This document shows, one piece after another, positions 42,656 to 53,820 of a DNA stretch of 64,000 nucleotides. The notes below the pieces were generated by a model. The model made no database searches. It saw nothing but the letters and a program-made list of their open reading frames with translations, and was not told the origin of the DNA. Within the stretch, counting starts at the first letter, position 1; each line of letters begins with the position of its first letter. The DNA lies in NCBI GenBank assembly GCA_963575745.1, contig CAUYUJ010004581.1, forward strand, positions 135,967-199,966, in the 5' to 3' direction. Both the position numbers and the translations under genes were made by a program. The DNA comes from Prorocentrum cordatum (lineage: Eukaryota; Sar; Dinophyceae; Prorocentrales; Prorocentraceae).

Positions 42656-43200
42656 AAACTGTTGAGTTTGGAAACGCGAATCATGGTTACGTTTCCATGA
42701 CACCTGATTGGGCAACAAACAATTTGAACGCTGAGCGTATCGATCGTGATGTACCGTGACACAGATTGTGCAGTGCGGTGTCGCGCGGAAATGACATGTG
42801 TCATGCCGCGATGAAGTGCGCTGTGTTCTATAGTGTTTCGTACCAAGTCGCCCTTGGTATCTGCATCCTGAACGAACCGATATGGATCTTAAGCTCGAGC
42901 TGTCTGGACTCATAGCCTGCCAAGAACTGTCTGCAATCGAAAAGCGTGGGGCTCGAACTCAAGATCAGATTCAGTTCCGATGCGGGACGAAACGACACGG
43001 GGCGCAGGGCGCATAGACGCGCTGCGGACTGTGCTGGGGGCGCACCCGGGGACGCGCCAAAGAGCGCGTCAAGGGGCGCGGCAGAGGACGCGCCGCGGAA
43101 CGGGCAGGGAAAACGTCAGGGGACAAGCCAGGAAACTCGACAAAGGACGAGCCAACGGACGCGCCGATGGGGGAAAGGGCATACGCCCCCCCCCTCTCCC
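42656..43200. other. no supported gene
   Basis: A single-copy-looking spacer with lower GC than its surroundings (42660-42950), then a GC-rich stretch. No frame is convincing. Confidence 0.45.
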
Positions 43201-43204
43201 TTGG

Positions 43205-43425
43205 GGCGGTAGGAATCGGCGTGATTTCACGCTCTCCAGCCCTGAAGCGTCAGAAACCCGCGTGTTCACCCGCTTCTCCCGCTCTGGAGCGTCAGGACCC
43301 GATGTGTTCTCACGCTTCCCCGCTTTGTGGAGCTAATTAGGAACTCAGGCGTCTTCGCGCTTGTCCCGCTCTGGGGTGCTAGGAACCCATGCGTGTTTCA
43401 TGCTCGCCCCAATCTTTGAGGGATG
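43205..43425 (+). repeat. 50-bp minisatellite, diverged array
   Basis: About four units of CCCGCTCTGGAGCGTCAGGA plus CCCGCGTGTTCTCACGCTTC, clearly related to the array at 43570. Confidence 0.75.
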
Positions 43426-43569
43426 AAAAAAACGACCCCACCCTGGGTTGCATGCGCGCGGTCTGTAACAGGACGCCAGGACGCCGCGCATCGCGCAGGG
43501 CTTGCCCTGTCAGCCCGCAGAAGTTTCAGCGCACAGCGCCTCGTAAACCATGGTAGGGGCGTTTTTTTG

Positions 43570-43845
43570 TGCAACTGAAATCTGGGGCCTTGGGGGCCCG
43601 CGCGTCGCCGCGCCCCCCCCGCTTTGGGGCGTTCGGGGTCCTCGTGTTCTCACGCGCGTCCCGCGGTCGGGCGCCAGGGGCCCGCGCGTTCTCGCGCGCG
43701 CCCCGCCCTGGGGCGCGAGGGGCCCGCGCGTCCTCGCGCATGTTCCGCTGGGGGGCGTGAGGGGCCCGGGCGTTTTCGAGCGCGCCCTGCTTTGCGGCGT
43801 TCGGGGCCCCTGTGTTTTCGCCGTTGCCCCGCCCTGAGGCGCGGT
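43570..43845 (+). repeat. 51-bp minisatellite, about six copies
   Basis: The unit is close to CCCGCCCTGGGGCGCGAGGG plus GCCCGCGCGTTCTCGCGCGC. It gives long Arg/Pro/Gly frames on both strands that are not genes. Confidence 0.87.
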
Positions 43846-43879
43846 CTCCAATGGCCGTTCTGCCGCGCCCCGCGCGAAC

Positions 43880-46357
43880 GCCAGCGATGCTGCGGCCTAT
43901 CCCTGGACGGCCCGCTGGGTCGGGCCGCGAACAGGCGCTCCTTGGGCGCGTCGAACCCGAGCCCCTGGGGCCCCAGCTTGGCGCGCTCGTACGCCACCAA
44001 ATTCAATCCGAGCAGCTTGCTGCGGAGGCCGGCGCATGTTGGCGCGGGCGCTGAAGATGATCGCGGGTCAACTGAAGACGCCGTCTTGGTCACTTTCTCC
44101 TGCTCTGAATCGCCGAGCACGACGCTCCGCTCGCCGGCGCGGGGCGTAGGAGGCACGACGTTCGATCATATTCAACGCTTCGGAAGGCCGCGAGGGGCCT
44201 TCGCGCTGGAAGGCCATGGCGCAAGCCGACCCCTGGCGCCATGTGCCTAACATCCACTCGTCGAACAACCCGATCACCGCCACCGGCAGTCCGTCGCGCA
44301 CCTCGACGGGCGCCCGCATCTCCCAGACCGCGAGCGCGCGCCGGCATTCGGGCGCGAGGTCGTACTTCTCGGACCCCTTGGTCTGCAGCAGGATTCCCTC
44401 GCCCCTCGCGCAGCGGCCCTGGGCTGGCCCCTCGCCCTAGAGGAACTTCTCCGCGAAATGCTGGCACGTCGGGCCGTCCGCCGTCGCTTTGCGCAGTGAC
44501 CGACCCTTCGGCCTCGCCCACTCTGCGAAATCCAGCGCGCTCTTGCTGCGGGCCTTCCGCGCGGACGCCGTCGCCGTCGCCGACCTCGGAGGCGCCTGGC
44601 CAGGCGCCTGCCCCTCGGGCTCGGCCAGCCCTCGCTTGAATTCTCTGAGGTGGGCGCGCTTCCCTCGACCGCCTCGCTGACGCGGGAGGTGCCGCCGTGG
44701 CCGACGAGCCCGCCGCGCCGACGAAGGCGCGCCGCGCCTGCTCGAGCCGCGTCGATCACATCTGCTCCCAGGTCGCCTGCTCCAGGCTCGTCGCCGTTCC
44801 TGTCCCCGCGAATCGACTGCGCGCCACCACTCAGCAACTCGTGGCGCCAACGCCCGACCGACGCGGGGTCGGGCGAGCCGCGCGTGGCAGCGCGAAGAGA
44901 CCCCCCGCGACGCGGGCGCCCAACCTCTCGGTCCGCCGCGGAGGCCAAGGACTGGCTGAGGGCATCTGGGCACCGCCCACAAGCATTATGCATTATCCTC
45001 AGAACCCAACGCGGCGCCCCGCCCACCCCCGTAAATCCGTTGCAACCCACGGGCGGTGCATGAACAAATTGTTTGTCGCGCTTCTGTTCCAGGGTATCCA
45101 TGTGATGTGAAACTGTCATGGTGTAGGTGGGCTTCTCTTGCGATCAGCCTTGCGCGCGCGCGTTCGGGAGACGCGAGGTGCGTTGGCGGGCCCCTCCCAG
45201 GCGCTGCATCGGGAGGGAACTGCCGGGGCCTTCTGGACCTCGGATACTCTCGACTGAAGGTTGCCCGCCCCCCCCCCCCCCCCCCGCGTCCGCGAACGCC
45301 TCCAAATCGACGGCCTCCTCGGACTCGTCCCCCTCGAACTCTAAATCTGGTCGCGAACGTGCGCGGGGCCCAGGCATGCGCGCTCCAGCGCGGGCTGTCC
45401 CCATGAACCCCCGCCGCTCCTGGCGGCGCATCTCCTCCACCTCGTCCGCCGCGTTGACCCGCTCGCGCAGTCTGCAACCCTCGGTCGAACTGTCCGACGT
45501 GTGAATCGCCAGGTTCAGGTCGCAAAGGAAAACAAGGCTTCGCACGGCCCGCATGCCCCTTCCCAGGAGGAAGATGATCGGTGCTCGACGCCCCCGACAA
45601 CGAGCCAGACGATCGCGCGCCACCTGCGAGACTGACATCAAGGGCCCGCGCGACTTCGCTATTCAAATCGAATGCCCGAGCCAGACCTGAAAGTCTCTTG
45701 CCCGTGCCTGACGCCCCCTCCGCAACGCCATCTTGGCTGGCCAGAAACGCCGCGGCCCAGACTTCTCCGGGCCCGGCGCTGGGCCCAACGACTTCGCGAC
45801 CTTGCTCATCTTTTGTGGGGGCCAGGACAGACCTCTCTCGTCCGCCGACCCGGCGCGCGGCCCGCGCGCGCGGCGGCCAAACCTCGGCTCGCCCCGAGCT
45901 TCTTGGCCGGGGCGCGGCCATGCATTGCCTCCAGGCCGGCGCCCCGCAGGCAGGCCGCCGCCCCCCCGTTGCAAACGCAGGGGGCCCAGGTTCAGCCCGC
46001 GCGCGTCGCCTCAAGAACCGCCTTCACCTACTCCGCGGGGCCCGCCGCGTCGCGCCGCCCCAACTCGTCGCCCCGCGCTCGCGCGGCCTCCGAACCCATC
46101 GCCGGGCGATCGAAGAAGGCGCCCATCGCGCCCGGCATTCCCGCTTCGACGCCCAGTGCGCCCGCGCCGATGCGGCCCAGGCGTCGCGCGCCCAGCTCCG
46201 CCAGGGCGTCGACGCTCCCGCGCTTGGCCTTGGGTGGCCACTGGGGCTTAGCATGAAGCAGCCGCGAGTCACGTTCCACTCGAATCACACCGTCCTCCTG
46301 ACGCAGGGTTGACCTTGATCGTGCCGAGCAGAGCCTCGCCCTGTAGCGGGCACTCAA
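43880..46357 (-). pseudogene. unassigned minus-strand coding region, broken
   Basis: Protein-like pieces follow each other on minus in different frames: DGVIRVERDSRLLHAK (about 46.27 kb), KDEQGREVVGPSAGPGEVW and LARAFDLNSEVARALDVSL (about 45.8-45.65 kb), LVFLCDLNLAIHTSDSS with VNAADEVEEMRRQERRGF (about 45.53-45.4 kb), an acidic run LEFEGDESEEAVDLEAFAD (about 45.3 kb), KSALDFAEWARPKGRSLRK (about 44.52 kb), VIGLFDEWMLGTWRQGSACA (about 44.25 kb) and LGLNLVAYERAKLGPQGLGF (about 43.98 kb). The order and acidic/hydrophobic pattern look like one decayed gene or several exons. I recognise no family. Its upstream end abuts the inverted terminal sequence at 46402. Confidence 0.42.
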
Positions 46358-46401
46358 CGGGCGAACGCGCGCCCGTGGATCCGCTGGCTCGCAGACCCTC
46401 G

Positions 46402-46545
46402 ATCCCTGGGGCCCACAGGATCTATTTTTCAGATCCAGGGCGGTTGGATCAGATCCACTGCGTCGGATCAGATTTGGGCTTCTGGCCCGAGGTGGATCAG
46501 ATCCGGCCCTTTGGATCTGATCCGCTATGTCGGATCAGATCCGTG
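46402..46545 (+). repeat. left inverted terminal sequence with GATCAGATCC palindromes
   Basis: Begins ATCCCTGGGGCCCACAGGAT, then CTATTTTTCAGATCC, then five GGATCAGATCC/GGATCTGATCC palindromes. The complement of 59715-59883 begins ATCCCTGGGGATCCACAGGG, then CTATTTTTCAGATCC and the same palindromes. Confidence 0.85.
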
Positions 46546-46830
46546 TGCAATACACAATGATGTGTAAACTGTATAAGCATATTCGTACATACTGTATACG
46601 TATATAAAGTATATATATATATATGTATGCTATGTGTATATGTATATATGCATACATATATATATATATATGTTTATGTATATATATATGTGCACACTGT
46701 GTATATATACATACATATATGTACAAACATATATACATATAAAGACACATACATATATATATGTATTTATGTAGATAGATGCGTGTGTATATATATATAT
46801 ATACTCGCATCTAAACGTCGATTTATATGT
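46546..46830. repeat. TATATA/TATGTA AT-rich tract
   Basis: About 280 bases of TATATATGTATG mixtures, in strong contrast with the GC-rich flanks. The matching tract inside the right end is at 59440-59700. Confidence 0.93.
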
Positions 46831-46834
46831 ATAA

Positions 46835-47130
46835 TAAATGGATACGCGCGCGCGTCCGAGATCTGCTTTTGGGTTCTGTATGGCCCGAAACACAGAATAA
46901 ACAAATGTGGCTCTTTAAGGGGGCCGACGGACGCATCCATTTATTTGTATTGTGGACAATGCAGAACTGCGACGCGCGCGCGCGTTTGAGTTCTGTATTG
47001 TCCAATAGAAATCGTTACGTAATTCCAAAAACTGAATTCAAAACTTCTGTGGTTTATTAAGGATGCCGACGGACGCGTTGGCTTAGTTGCATTGCGGGCG
47101 ATGCAGATCTCAGGCGCGCGCGCGACCCCT
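46835..47130. repeat. three tandem units of about 130 bp with GCGCGCGC cores
   Basis: GCGCGCGCG followed 8-15 bases later by a GAGATCTG/GAGTTCTG-like word occurs at about 46843, 46973 and 47114. CCGACGGACGC occurs at 46922 and 47068. Confidence 0.65.
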
Positions 47131-47154
47131 GAACGTGTGTGTGTTGCGTTGTGG

Positions 47155-47340
47155 CGTGGTGTGCTGTGTGTTGTGTGCTGTGTTGTGCTGTGCTGTGCTG
47201 TGCCATGTCGCTCCTGGCCCATAGGCGCTTACTCCAGCAGGCTGGCGGGATGGCGCAAGCCGAGCACAAAAATCAGCGGAGCGGCGGAAGCCATCGGAAT
47301 ACAGCATCCGCGGAACAGCGGAAGCCATCGGAATACAGTG
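47155..47340. repeat. TGTGC pentamer run and a 27-bp duplication
   Basis: 47158-47205 is GTGTGCTGTGTTGTGCTGTGC. 47283-47338 repeats GCGGAAGCCATCGGAATACAG twice, 39 bases apart. Confidence 0.75.
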
Positions 47341-47770
47341 GTTATCTAAATCGGAAGCGGCCCAAACAAGATGGCCCCGTTTTAAGGCGACCAAGACAGC
47401 TTCCAAGGCATCCAGCGTAAGTCTTGGCAGGTTTGCTTGACGCGGCGGGACAGCCAAGGGGCCCAATATCTTCCTCCTCCCTTTTGTCGTTTGCACGTCT
47501 TCTCTTGCGTTGTGTTTGTCTTTCTTATTTTCCTTGTTTCCCGTATTTTTACTCACCCTCAGCATCGTCTTTGTATTCATTCTTTTTCCTCTTGCCATCA
47601 TGTCTTAGTTTTGTCGCGTAAATTTTCCCCTTTTCCCTTCTACTCTCCTTGGCCCCCTTCTCCTTTGAGTTTTGAGCTTTGGGCGAGATATCGGGGCCGC
47701 TGGCATCCAGAGGGAAAGTGTTCTAAGACAGCGCGTGAGCACGTGTGCGCTGGAGCTCACCTGTGTTTTT
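47340..47770. other. no supported gene
   Basis: Pyrimidine-rich + strand (47470-47680) with short frames only. Confidence 0.45.
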
Positions 47771-47774
47771 TTGG

Positions 47775-47965
47775 ACGCCCGAAATGGGTGCCGAAAGAAT
47801 GGGCACAATGTTGTCCCAAACCAACAGCGGCCGCTGTTGGGCAGGCGGCCTCCTGTCTCGAATGGACACAGGCCGCGGCGGCGTGGACAGCGAGCCCTGT
47901 TCAAAATGAACAAGGTCCGCTGTTGGGCATTGTGCCCATTCTTTCAGTGCCCATTTCGTGCGTGC
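47775..47965. repeat. nested inverted repeat
   Basis: Perfect 18-bp arms GAAAGAATGGGCACAATG (47793-47810) and its complement (47928-47945), extended outward with mismatches through GAAATGGG(T/C). Inside is the perfect palindrome CCAACAGCGGCCGCTGTTGG (47821-47840) and a smaller hairpin, CCTGTTCA/TGAACAaGG, near 47896-47915. No ORF. Confidence 0.85.
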
Positions 47966-48109
47966 AGATGTTTGAGCTCGTGAATGCTGGAGCTCATCGG
48001 TCTTCGCACCCCTCGGAGATTCCAAAAAGGCTGGGTTCCTTCTCTGAAGGATGCGACGGACGTTGACCTCAAGCATGGTCTGACGGTGTGTCTGACATGG
48101 CCATGGTGA

Positions 48110-48155
48110 GCACGACGATGATGATGATGTTGATGATGATGCCGTCTCCGCAACC
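48110..48155. repeat. short GATGAT run
   Basis: GACGATGATGATGATGTTGATGATGATG. Confidence 0.85.
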
Positions 48156-48249
48156 ATCGATCTGACAGATGCGACGCGCGCACTCGCAGTGAAGCGTCTT
48201 GCACCGATCGGCCAGGAGCGAACTGCGTATCACCCGCGAGGAAGTTCAA

Positions 48250-48500
48250 TCACCCCTCAGAGTCGGTTGGAATATCGCGCCGCATTTGTTCAACGAGATC
48301 GGTGCCTCGAGCCTCGCGGCATTCATCACAATCGTAGGCTGCTTGCGCAAGGCGCACGATCGAAGACGCGCGCTTCTTTAACGCACGGAGCCGGACCCCT
48401 TGCCTGCACTTCTTCATCCTCAACAAGCGCACCAGTTTGAGCAATGAACGGAAGCGCCTCTTCACGATGGGGTTCGATTTGGTGATGTACACGGGAACTT
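48250..48500 (-). CDS. possible small exon or fragment, unassigned
   Basis: On minus one frame reads VPVYITKSNPIVKRRFRSLL, then LVRLLRMKKCRQGVRLRALK and YDCDECREARG; an overlapping frame reads PHREEALPFIAQTGALVEDE. Both look more protein-like than the flanks, but only one can be real. No domain. Confidence 0.25.
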
Positions 48501-48639
48501 TGGTCGGATGCCATATCAGATTCTTTTTGTTTGGCCATCGGGCGGTGCATGCTGGAGTTGAAAATCGATGGAGTTGAAAACCGCCCAAATGGCTCGAGCG
48601 CGAACTGCCTATGCGGAATTGTTGCGCCCAGGGTGGTTG

Positions 48640-48860
48640 CCAAGTGTTGCATAGCATTGCGTAGCATTGCATCGTATTGCCACGCCCAGCATAGCATAGC
48701 GTTGCACAGCCTGTTTTGTTACGTCCAACTTAGCATTGCATAGGTTGTTTGTTGCATCCAACGTAGCATCGCACAGCGTTCCAGAACCTAGGATAGCCGA
48801 TAGCATAGCATCGCATCGCATAGCATGTTCCATGCAGCTTCATTCGCATAGCATGCGCAA
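48640..48860. repeat. GCATAGCATTGCA-type repeat
   Basis: AGCATAGCATTGC variants with two TTTGTT(A/G)C(G/A)TCCAAC inserts spaced 38 bases apart. Confidence 0.85.
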
Positions 48861-48969
48861 GCTCCCGATGCATCAGTCAGTATACTTGTTGCCTCTATGC
48901 CGTCCGAGCCGCGCTAGGTCACACCCACCCGCAGGGGAAAGCCAGATGCACTTGGTCGCCACGGTTGGG

Positions 48970-49080
48970 GCTCCTCCCCCAATCCTCCTCCTCCTCCTCC
49001 TCCTCCTCCTGCTTCTCCCCCTCGCCCTCCTCCTCCTCCTCCCCCGCCTCGCCCCCCTCCCCCCCCCCCCCCCCCTCCTT
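48970..49080. repeat. CTC microsatellite
   Basis: CTCCTC followed by poly-C. Confidence 0.92.
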
Positions 49081-49151
49081 TCTCCGCCGCGAATGGATTC
49101 GGCTCGAGTTCTTTGTCAGAGCTGGCCCCAACAAAGGGAGAGAAAGAAGAG

Positions 49152-49549
<398 letters not shown>

Positions 49550-49591
49550 GGTCAGGTGGATGAAGGGTGATGCATCTTCTCTTACTCAAGG

Positions 49592-51985
49592 TCAAAGACG
49601 CTTCGGCGTGTAAATCCGAGAGTCCAATCCGAGATCGGCGATGATGTGAAACGACTTAAACACTCGATGCTCGAACTTGTTGGCATGCGCGTGCTCCGCA
49701 ACGGTTCTGAATATCAAATTCAGTGCCTCATCTTTCCACACAGCATACCAAGTTGGATTTCCGTGCCATTGGATCCTGGTGGAACTTCTCGGACAACCGA
49801 CCGACGACGGGCACGAGGACGAGGAGCAGGAGCATCCGAGGACGAGGGGGACAGGGAGAGGAAAGGAGATGAGGAGGGGGACGCGGAGGAGGAGGCGGAG
49901 GAGGAGGCGGAGGAGGAGGCGGAGGGGGAGGAGGAGACGAGGAGGAGGATGAGGAGGAGGAGGGCTAGTAGCCCCTCGCCTCCTCGCCCTGCCTCCTCCT
50001 CCTCCTCTCTACCTCGTCCTCGTGCCCTCAGTCGGTTGGGTGTGCGAAGCCCCGCTCCTCTCCGCAAGGTGGGCGCTGAAATGAAACTTAGGAACGAAGT
50101 GCACGTGGGCGCGTCCACGCCGTGGCAGACAGGATTGCATCATGTCGAACAGTTTTTGAATGCTAGGGCGGGGCGCGGCGATTGTCTCATCCTTCAGCGC
50201 AGCGTAGAAATCCCAGACAGACATGGCCGCCGCCAACACGTGTTTGTGGTATGGGATGTTGCGAAGCCTGTCTTGATCGGCCAAATAAATAGCAAACTGT
50301 ATCATTATCAAACTCTCATACGATTTTACCCTCATTGTGCCGCCAGTGAGAACCCCGTCGTTGTACTCCGACTCCACAGGCTCCCCACCCAATGTAGATA
50401 GAGTAAGGTCATCAATTCGATCCCCCCGATGATTTTCAGCTTTGACTTGCCACTCCATCAGCATGTCCCTCATGTGCTTGCATCCCATGTCGAGTCTCGC
50501 TGCTTTGGTCCCATGGAGATTCCAGGGGTTCGATAATATTGTCCTCCAGATAATCGTGCTCGCAATTCTCACAATTGGCCCACCGCAAAGCGTGTGCAAC
50601 GTATCTATTGCGCAGCCTGTTGTAGGATCAATACCTAAACCTGAAAACAATGGATTTCTATGAACTGCAGGGCCACACCTCATATTTGTCTCGTCCTTCT
50701 GAAATCTCCACAGCACAGCTTTGAAAGGTGGCTTTGCATGGAACGCTTGCTGTGGATTTTGGAGCGTGTCCGACTGAGTTAGCACGTCTCCTGCTTTCAG
50801 GGATAGGTGATCGAACTCAAGATCACTGTGCAGCGTTGGGCCATATCCTGTTTTGCCTTTGTTGAGCGATATCTTGTTGACAAGTTTTTGCAGGGTTGCG
50901 TCGTCATCCACATCCAACGTGAATTCACACATCTTGCAAACATCTTCATAGTCCCCCTCTAACATGGGTTCCCAAGGGATCTCGCTCAAGCTCATTTCGG
51001 CATACCCATCATGCATGCTATGCTTCGTGCAGCAACAGAAGGGGCAAGTATTGTTTGTTGAATTGACGCTGGGCAACGCGCGCGTCGACCCCACGTCCGA
51101 CCAATCCCCCTTAAGCCAACGCACTTGGGCGTTGAAGCCTAAATCCTCACCGAAATCGTTCAATGCAGTTTTCATGATATGATTGGCTGGCCATGCGTTG
51201 CCATTCACATCATGCAGAGGCCGTCGTCCATTGGCAAGAGCTTTGAAACAATCGTGTAGATATCTCAATATCGCCCACATCGAATGCCAGCCCCTGCAAC
51301 CGCACCTGCAAGACTGACTGCGGCGCCAAACCACCCCGAGGTGTCGTTTTCCAGTGGCGACGTTTACTACCAAAAACCCCGTCATAGAGTCGACGTTGCT
51401 TGCCAATGGACTCTGGTATCTGACACCGTCCGTGTACAGTGCCGGAGGGATCGGCGCGGGGCGCTCGCTCCTCTCGCATTCCTTAAAAACAGGGTGGCGG
51501 TGATAGCACTCTGGCCATTCCATCGCCGCAACTGTATCTAAAAGCCCAGGCGTTGATGCAACCTCATCTGCCAGGATCTCGAAAACAAAGAGGACCTGAA
51601 GATCAACACTCAACTCTAAACCCTTTTTCGGAGGTGCCGAAGGAACGTTGATCATATCATACAAACGTGTGTCCGAAAAAGCTGAGTCAAGTTTTGTCTG
51701 ATATTTTCCGCTTTGGAGGTCTGGTGGCAAGGCGTATTTTGCAAACTCTCCTCCCACGCAACCCGCCGCATCAGCGCGATGACGCGCGATTGCAAAGTCT
51801 CGAGCTGAGATCTTCCCCACGGCGTATAATGACTTCAGATTGCGCAACCAATTCCAACCAGCAATCCGAAGATCATGCATCATATCATTGTATTCTTGTT
51901 TTTCGTACGCAGGCACGTAAGATTCAAGATCAATGAAGCGGCGCCGTCGTTTGAAACTTTGGCCATGGGCAGGTGTGGGCATCAT
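49592..51985 (-). CDS. transposase-like protein, two exons, about 702 residues, apparently intact
   Basis: Exon 1 (51985-50058) is open for 642 codons. Exon 2 (49775-49592) adds GNPTWYAVWKDEALNLIFRT and ends TGA. Joining GAGAG (ending 50058) to GATCC (49775) gives ER|IQWHGNP and implies a 282-bp GA-AG intron holding the GGA repeat. Features: TDG (Asp185), KRHLGVVWRRSQSCRCGCRG (212-231), LKGDWSDVGS (Asp294), CPFCCC (314-319), AIDTLHTLCGGP (Asp461), FVPKFHFSAHL (630-640). This order matches an abundant uncharacterised dinoflagellate family I remember. The Asp positions, D.LH..LGG and PK.H motifs suggest a DDE-type transposase akin to Plavaka/KDZ groups, by inference. The start could lie a little upstream: the frame continues open above the Met pair. 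Confidence 0.72.
50058..50120 (-). other. GA-type 5' splice site of the transposase-like gene
   Basis: On minus, GCGGAGAG|GAGCGGGG with the cut after 50058. The paired 3' site is CACCAG|GATCC at 49776/49775. Read-through of the intron gives a short Ser/Ala/Arg-rich tail and loses the conserved C-terminal block, so splicing is the better model. GA and GC 5' sites are known in dinoflagellates. Confidence 0.6.
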
Positions 51986-51999
51986 GGCGCATAAACCTG

Positions 52000-52470
52000 A
52001 GGCGAAACGCTTGCGGAAAATGTCAGCGGGGTTCCGTCTTCTCTCTCATTCTCTCAAGGGGCCCCCATGTTAGTCCTCAAGGTTTCTAGGGTGGATCGTT
52101 CAGGGGGCTGATATACTTAAGAGGCAACCTCAGAACCCTTTGGATTTGCCCCCCCCCCTTCCCCCACCGAAGACAGCCCTCCTAGACATGCCCCAAGACC
52201 CCAATAGCCTAAGCTCGCCAAGACCGTAAGACTCCCACACCAAGACCACCAATACTTTAAGACCCCACAACCTTAAGGACTGCACACCCCCCAAGAACCT
52301 CGAACCCCAGGGCCCCAAGACTTCCCCAATCCGAATCGCCAGGGCCCCAAGACCCCCAAGGCCCCATGTCTCCGACCCCCAACATATCCCCAAACAACAC
52401 AATCCCAAAGAGACCCCAGGACCCCCAAAGAGACCCCAGGACCCCTAACGCCGTATCCTCCCGCCCCCCC
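52000..52470. repeat. CCCCAAGACCCC-type array
   Basis: 52140-52450 repeats CCCCAAGACC, CCTTAAGACC and CCCAGGACCCC on +, loosely related to the CCAAGAGGCCC family. Confidence 0.6.
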
Positions 52471-52669
52471 GAGCCAATCGACTTACCGCGAGGCATCCCG
52501 CCTGCGGTCTCGAGTCGGCCCGAGGGGTCATGGAGTATATGGCGATGGGGAGGGTGAGGCGGGGCGTCCATGGGCCTGTCCAGACGCGCCGATTCGCGAA
52601 GCACGATCAATCGGCGCTCGCAGCCCTGGCAGTACCCAGTCCCTGTAGGACAGGGGGCGATGGGGCGAT

Positions 52670-52960
52670 GAGGATCAGGTAGGGAGGAGATGGCTGGGAG
52701 GAGGAAGAGGAGGTAGGCAGGGAGGAGGGGGGGAGGTAGGGGGAGGAGGAGGTGGGCAGGGGGAGGCAGAGAGGAGGGAGGTATGGGGGAGGAGGAGGAG
52801 GTAGGAGGGAGCAGGCATGGAGGAGGAGGAGGTAGGCAGGGAGGAGGGAGCTGGCAGGGAGCAGGCAGGCAGGGATCAGAGAGGGAGCAGGCAGGCAGGG
52901 AGAAGGGCAGTCCGAAGCGGTTCGGAGGAGGATCAGGCGAGGGAGCAGGCAAGGATTTGG
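52670..52960 (+). repeat. GGAGGAGGTAGGCAGG array
   Basis: Mixed GGAGGTAGG, GGCAGGGAG and GGAGCAGGCAGG words. Confidence 0.88.
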
Positions 52961-53091
52961 TAGGTCAAAAGAGATTGCCGAGATAACGGCCTGATCCGCC
53001 CGATCAGTGTAGGAAAAGTTGGTTGGTCACGGCCCCCAGCGGTTCTGATCAGTCAATCTCGGGCCAGCCCCGACTCAACGGACCTCGCCGG

Positions 53092-53203
53092 GTCTCAGCG
53101 CGTCGCGTTGAGACGCGTTGAGTCTCACCATCCCTGTAAAAACACACGGTCCCAGGGCCCACTCGACGCGAATCACCGGGTCTCAACGCGTCGCGTTGAG
53201 ACC
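53092..53203. repeat. perfect 25-bp palindrome and an imperfect copy
   Basis: 53179-53203 is GGTCTCAACGCG, a central T, then CGCGTTGAGACC. An imperfect copy lies at 53092-53116. Confidence 0.9.
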
Positions 53204-53210
53204 GGTTGAA

Positions 53211-53405
53211 TCCAGCTTTTTCTGTCACAGGAAGGGTGATTCCAGGTTTTTCCGTCCCAGTCCAGGTTTTTCCGTCCCAGTCCAGGTTTTTCCGCCCCAG
53301 TCAAGGTTTTTCCGCCCCAATCTAGGTTTTTCCGTCCCAGTCAAGGTTTTTCCGTCCCAGTCAAGGTTTTTCCGCCCCAGGAAGGGTGAATCCAAGTTTT
53401 TCCGT
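53211..53405 (+). repeat. 20-bp tandem repeat, about eight copies
   Basis: The unit TCCAGGTTTTTCCGTCCCAG with T/C and A/C exchanges. A flanking word, AGGAAGGGTGA(T/A)TCCA, occurs at both ends of the array. Confidence 0.95.
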
Positions 53406-53584
53406 CGGTTGAAGTGTCGGTTGAGGGATCAGGGCCTGCCAGCAGCGCTCAGCATGCTCTCGGCGTGCTCCCCACGCGCCCGCATGCCTGACCGGGGGCT
53501 GGAGGCCTCCCCCCACCTCTTCCTCCTGGTCCTCAGGGTCCGTCCTTCCCTCGAGCCCTGGGGTCCTGAGACGTTTCCGAGCTC

Positions 53585-53820
53585 CTCCTCCTCCTCCTCC
53601 ACCTCCTCCTCCTCCTCCTCTCTCCTTTCCCTCCTCATCTTCCTCCTCCTGTTTCCATCTTTCCCCCTCCTCTCTCCTCCTCCTCCTCCTCCTCCTCCTC
53701 ATCATCACCATCATCATCATCATCATCATCATTCTCATCCTCATCCTCATCCTCATCCTTTTCCTCATCCTCATCCTCTTCCTCCTCCTCATCCTCTTCC
53801 TCCTCCTCCTCCTCCTCCTA
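53585..53820. repeat. CTC then CAT microsatellite
   Basis: CTCCTC to 53700, CATCATCAT/CATCCT to 53790, then TCCTCC. Confidence 0.94.

Noticed and set aside
43570-43845. CpG-rich block as a regulatory island
   Set aside because: It is a 51-bp minisatellite and no gene start lies next to it.
47110-47601. 163-codon minus frame
   Set aside because: Partly the TGTGC run and a short duplication. The Lys/Asn-rich start comes from pyrimidine-rich DNA on the other strand, and no domain is visible.
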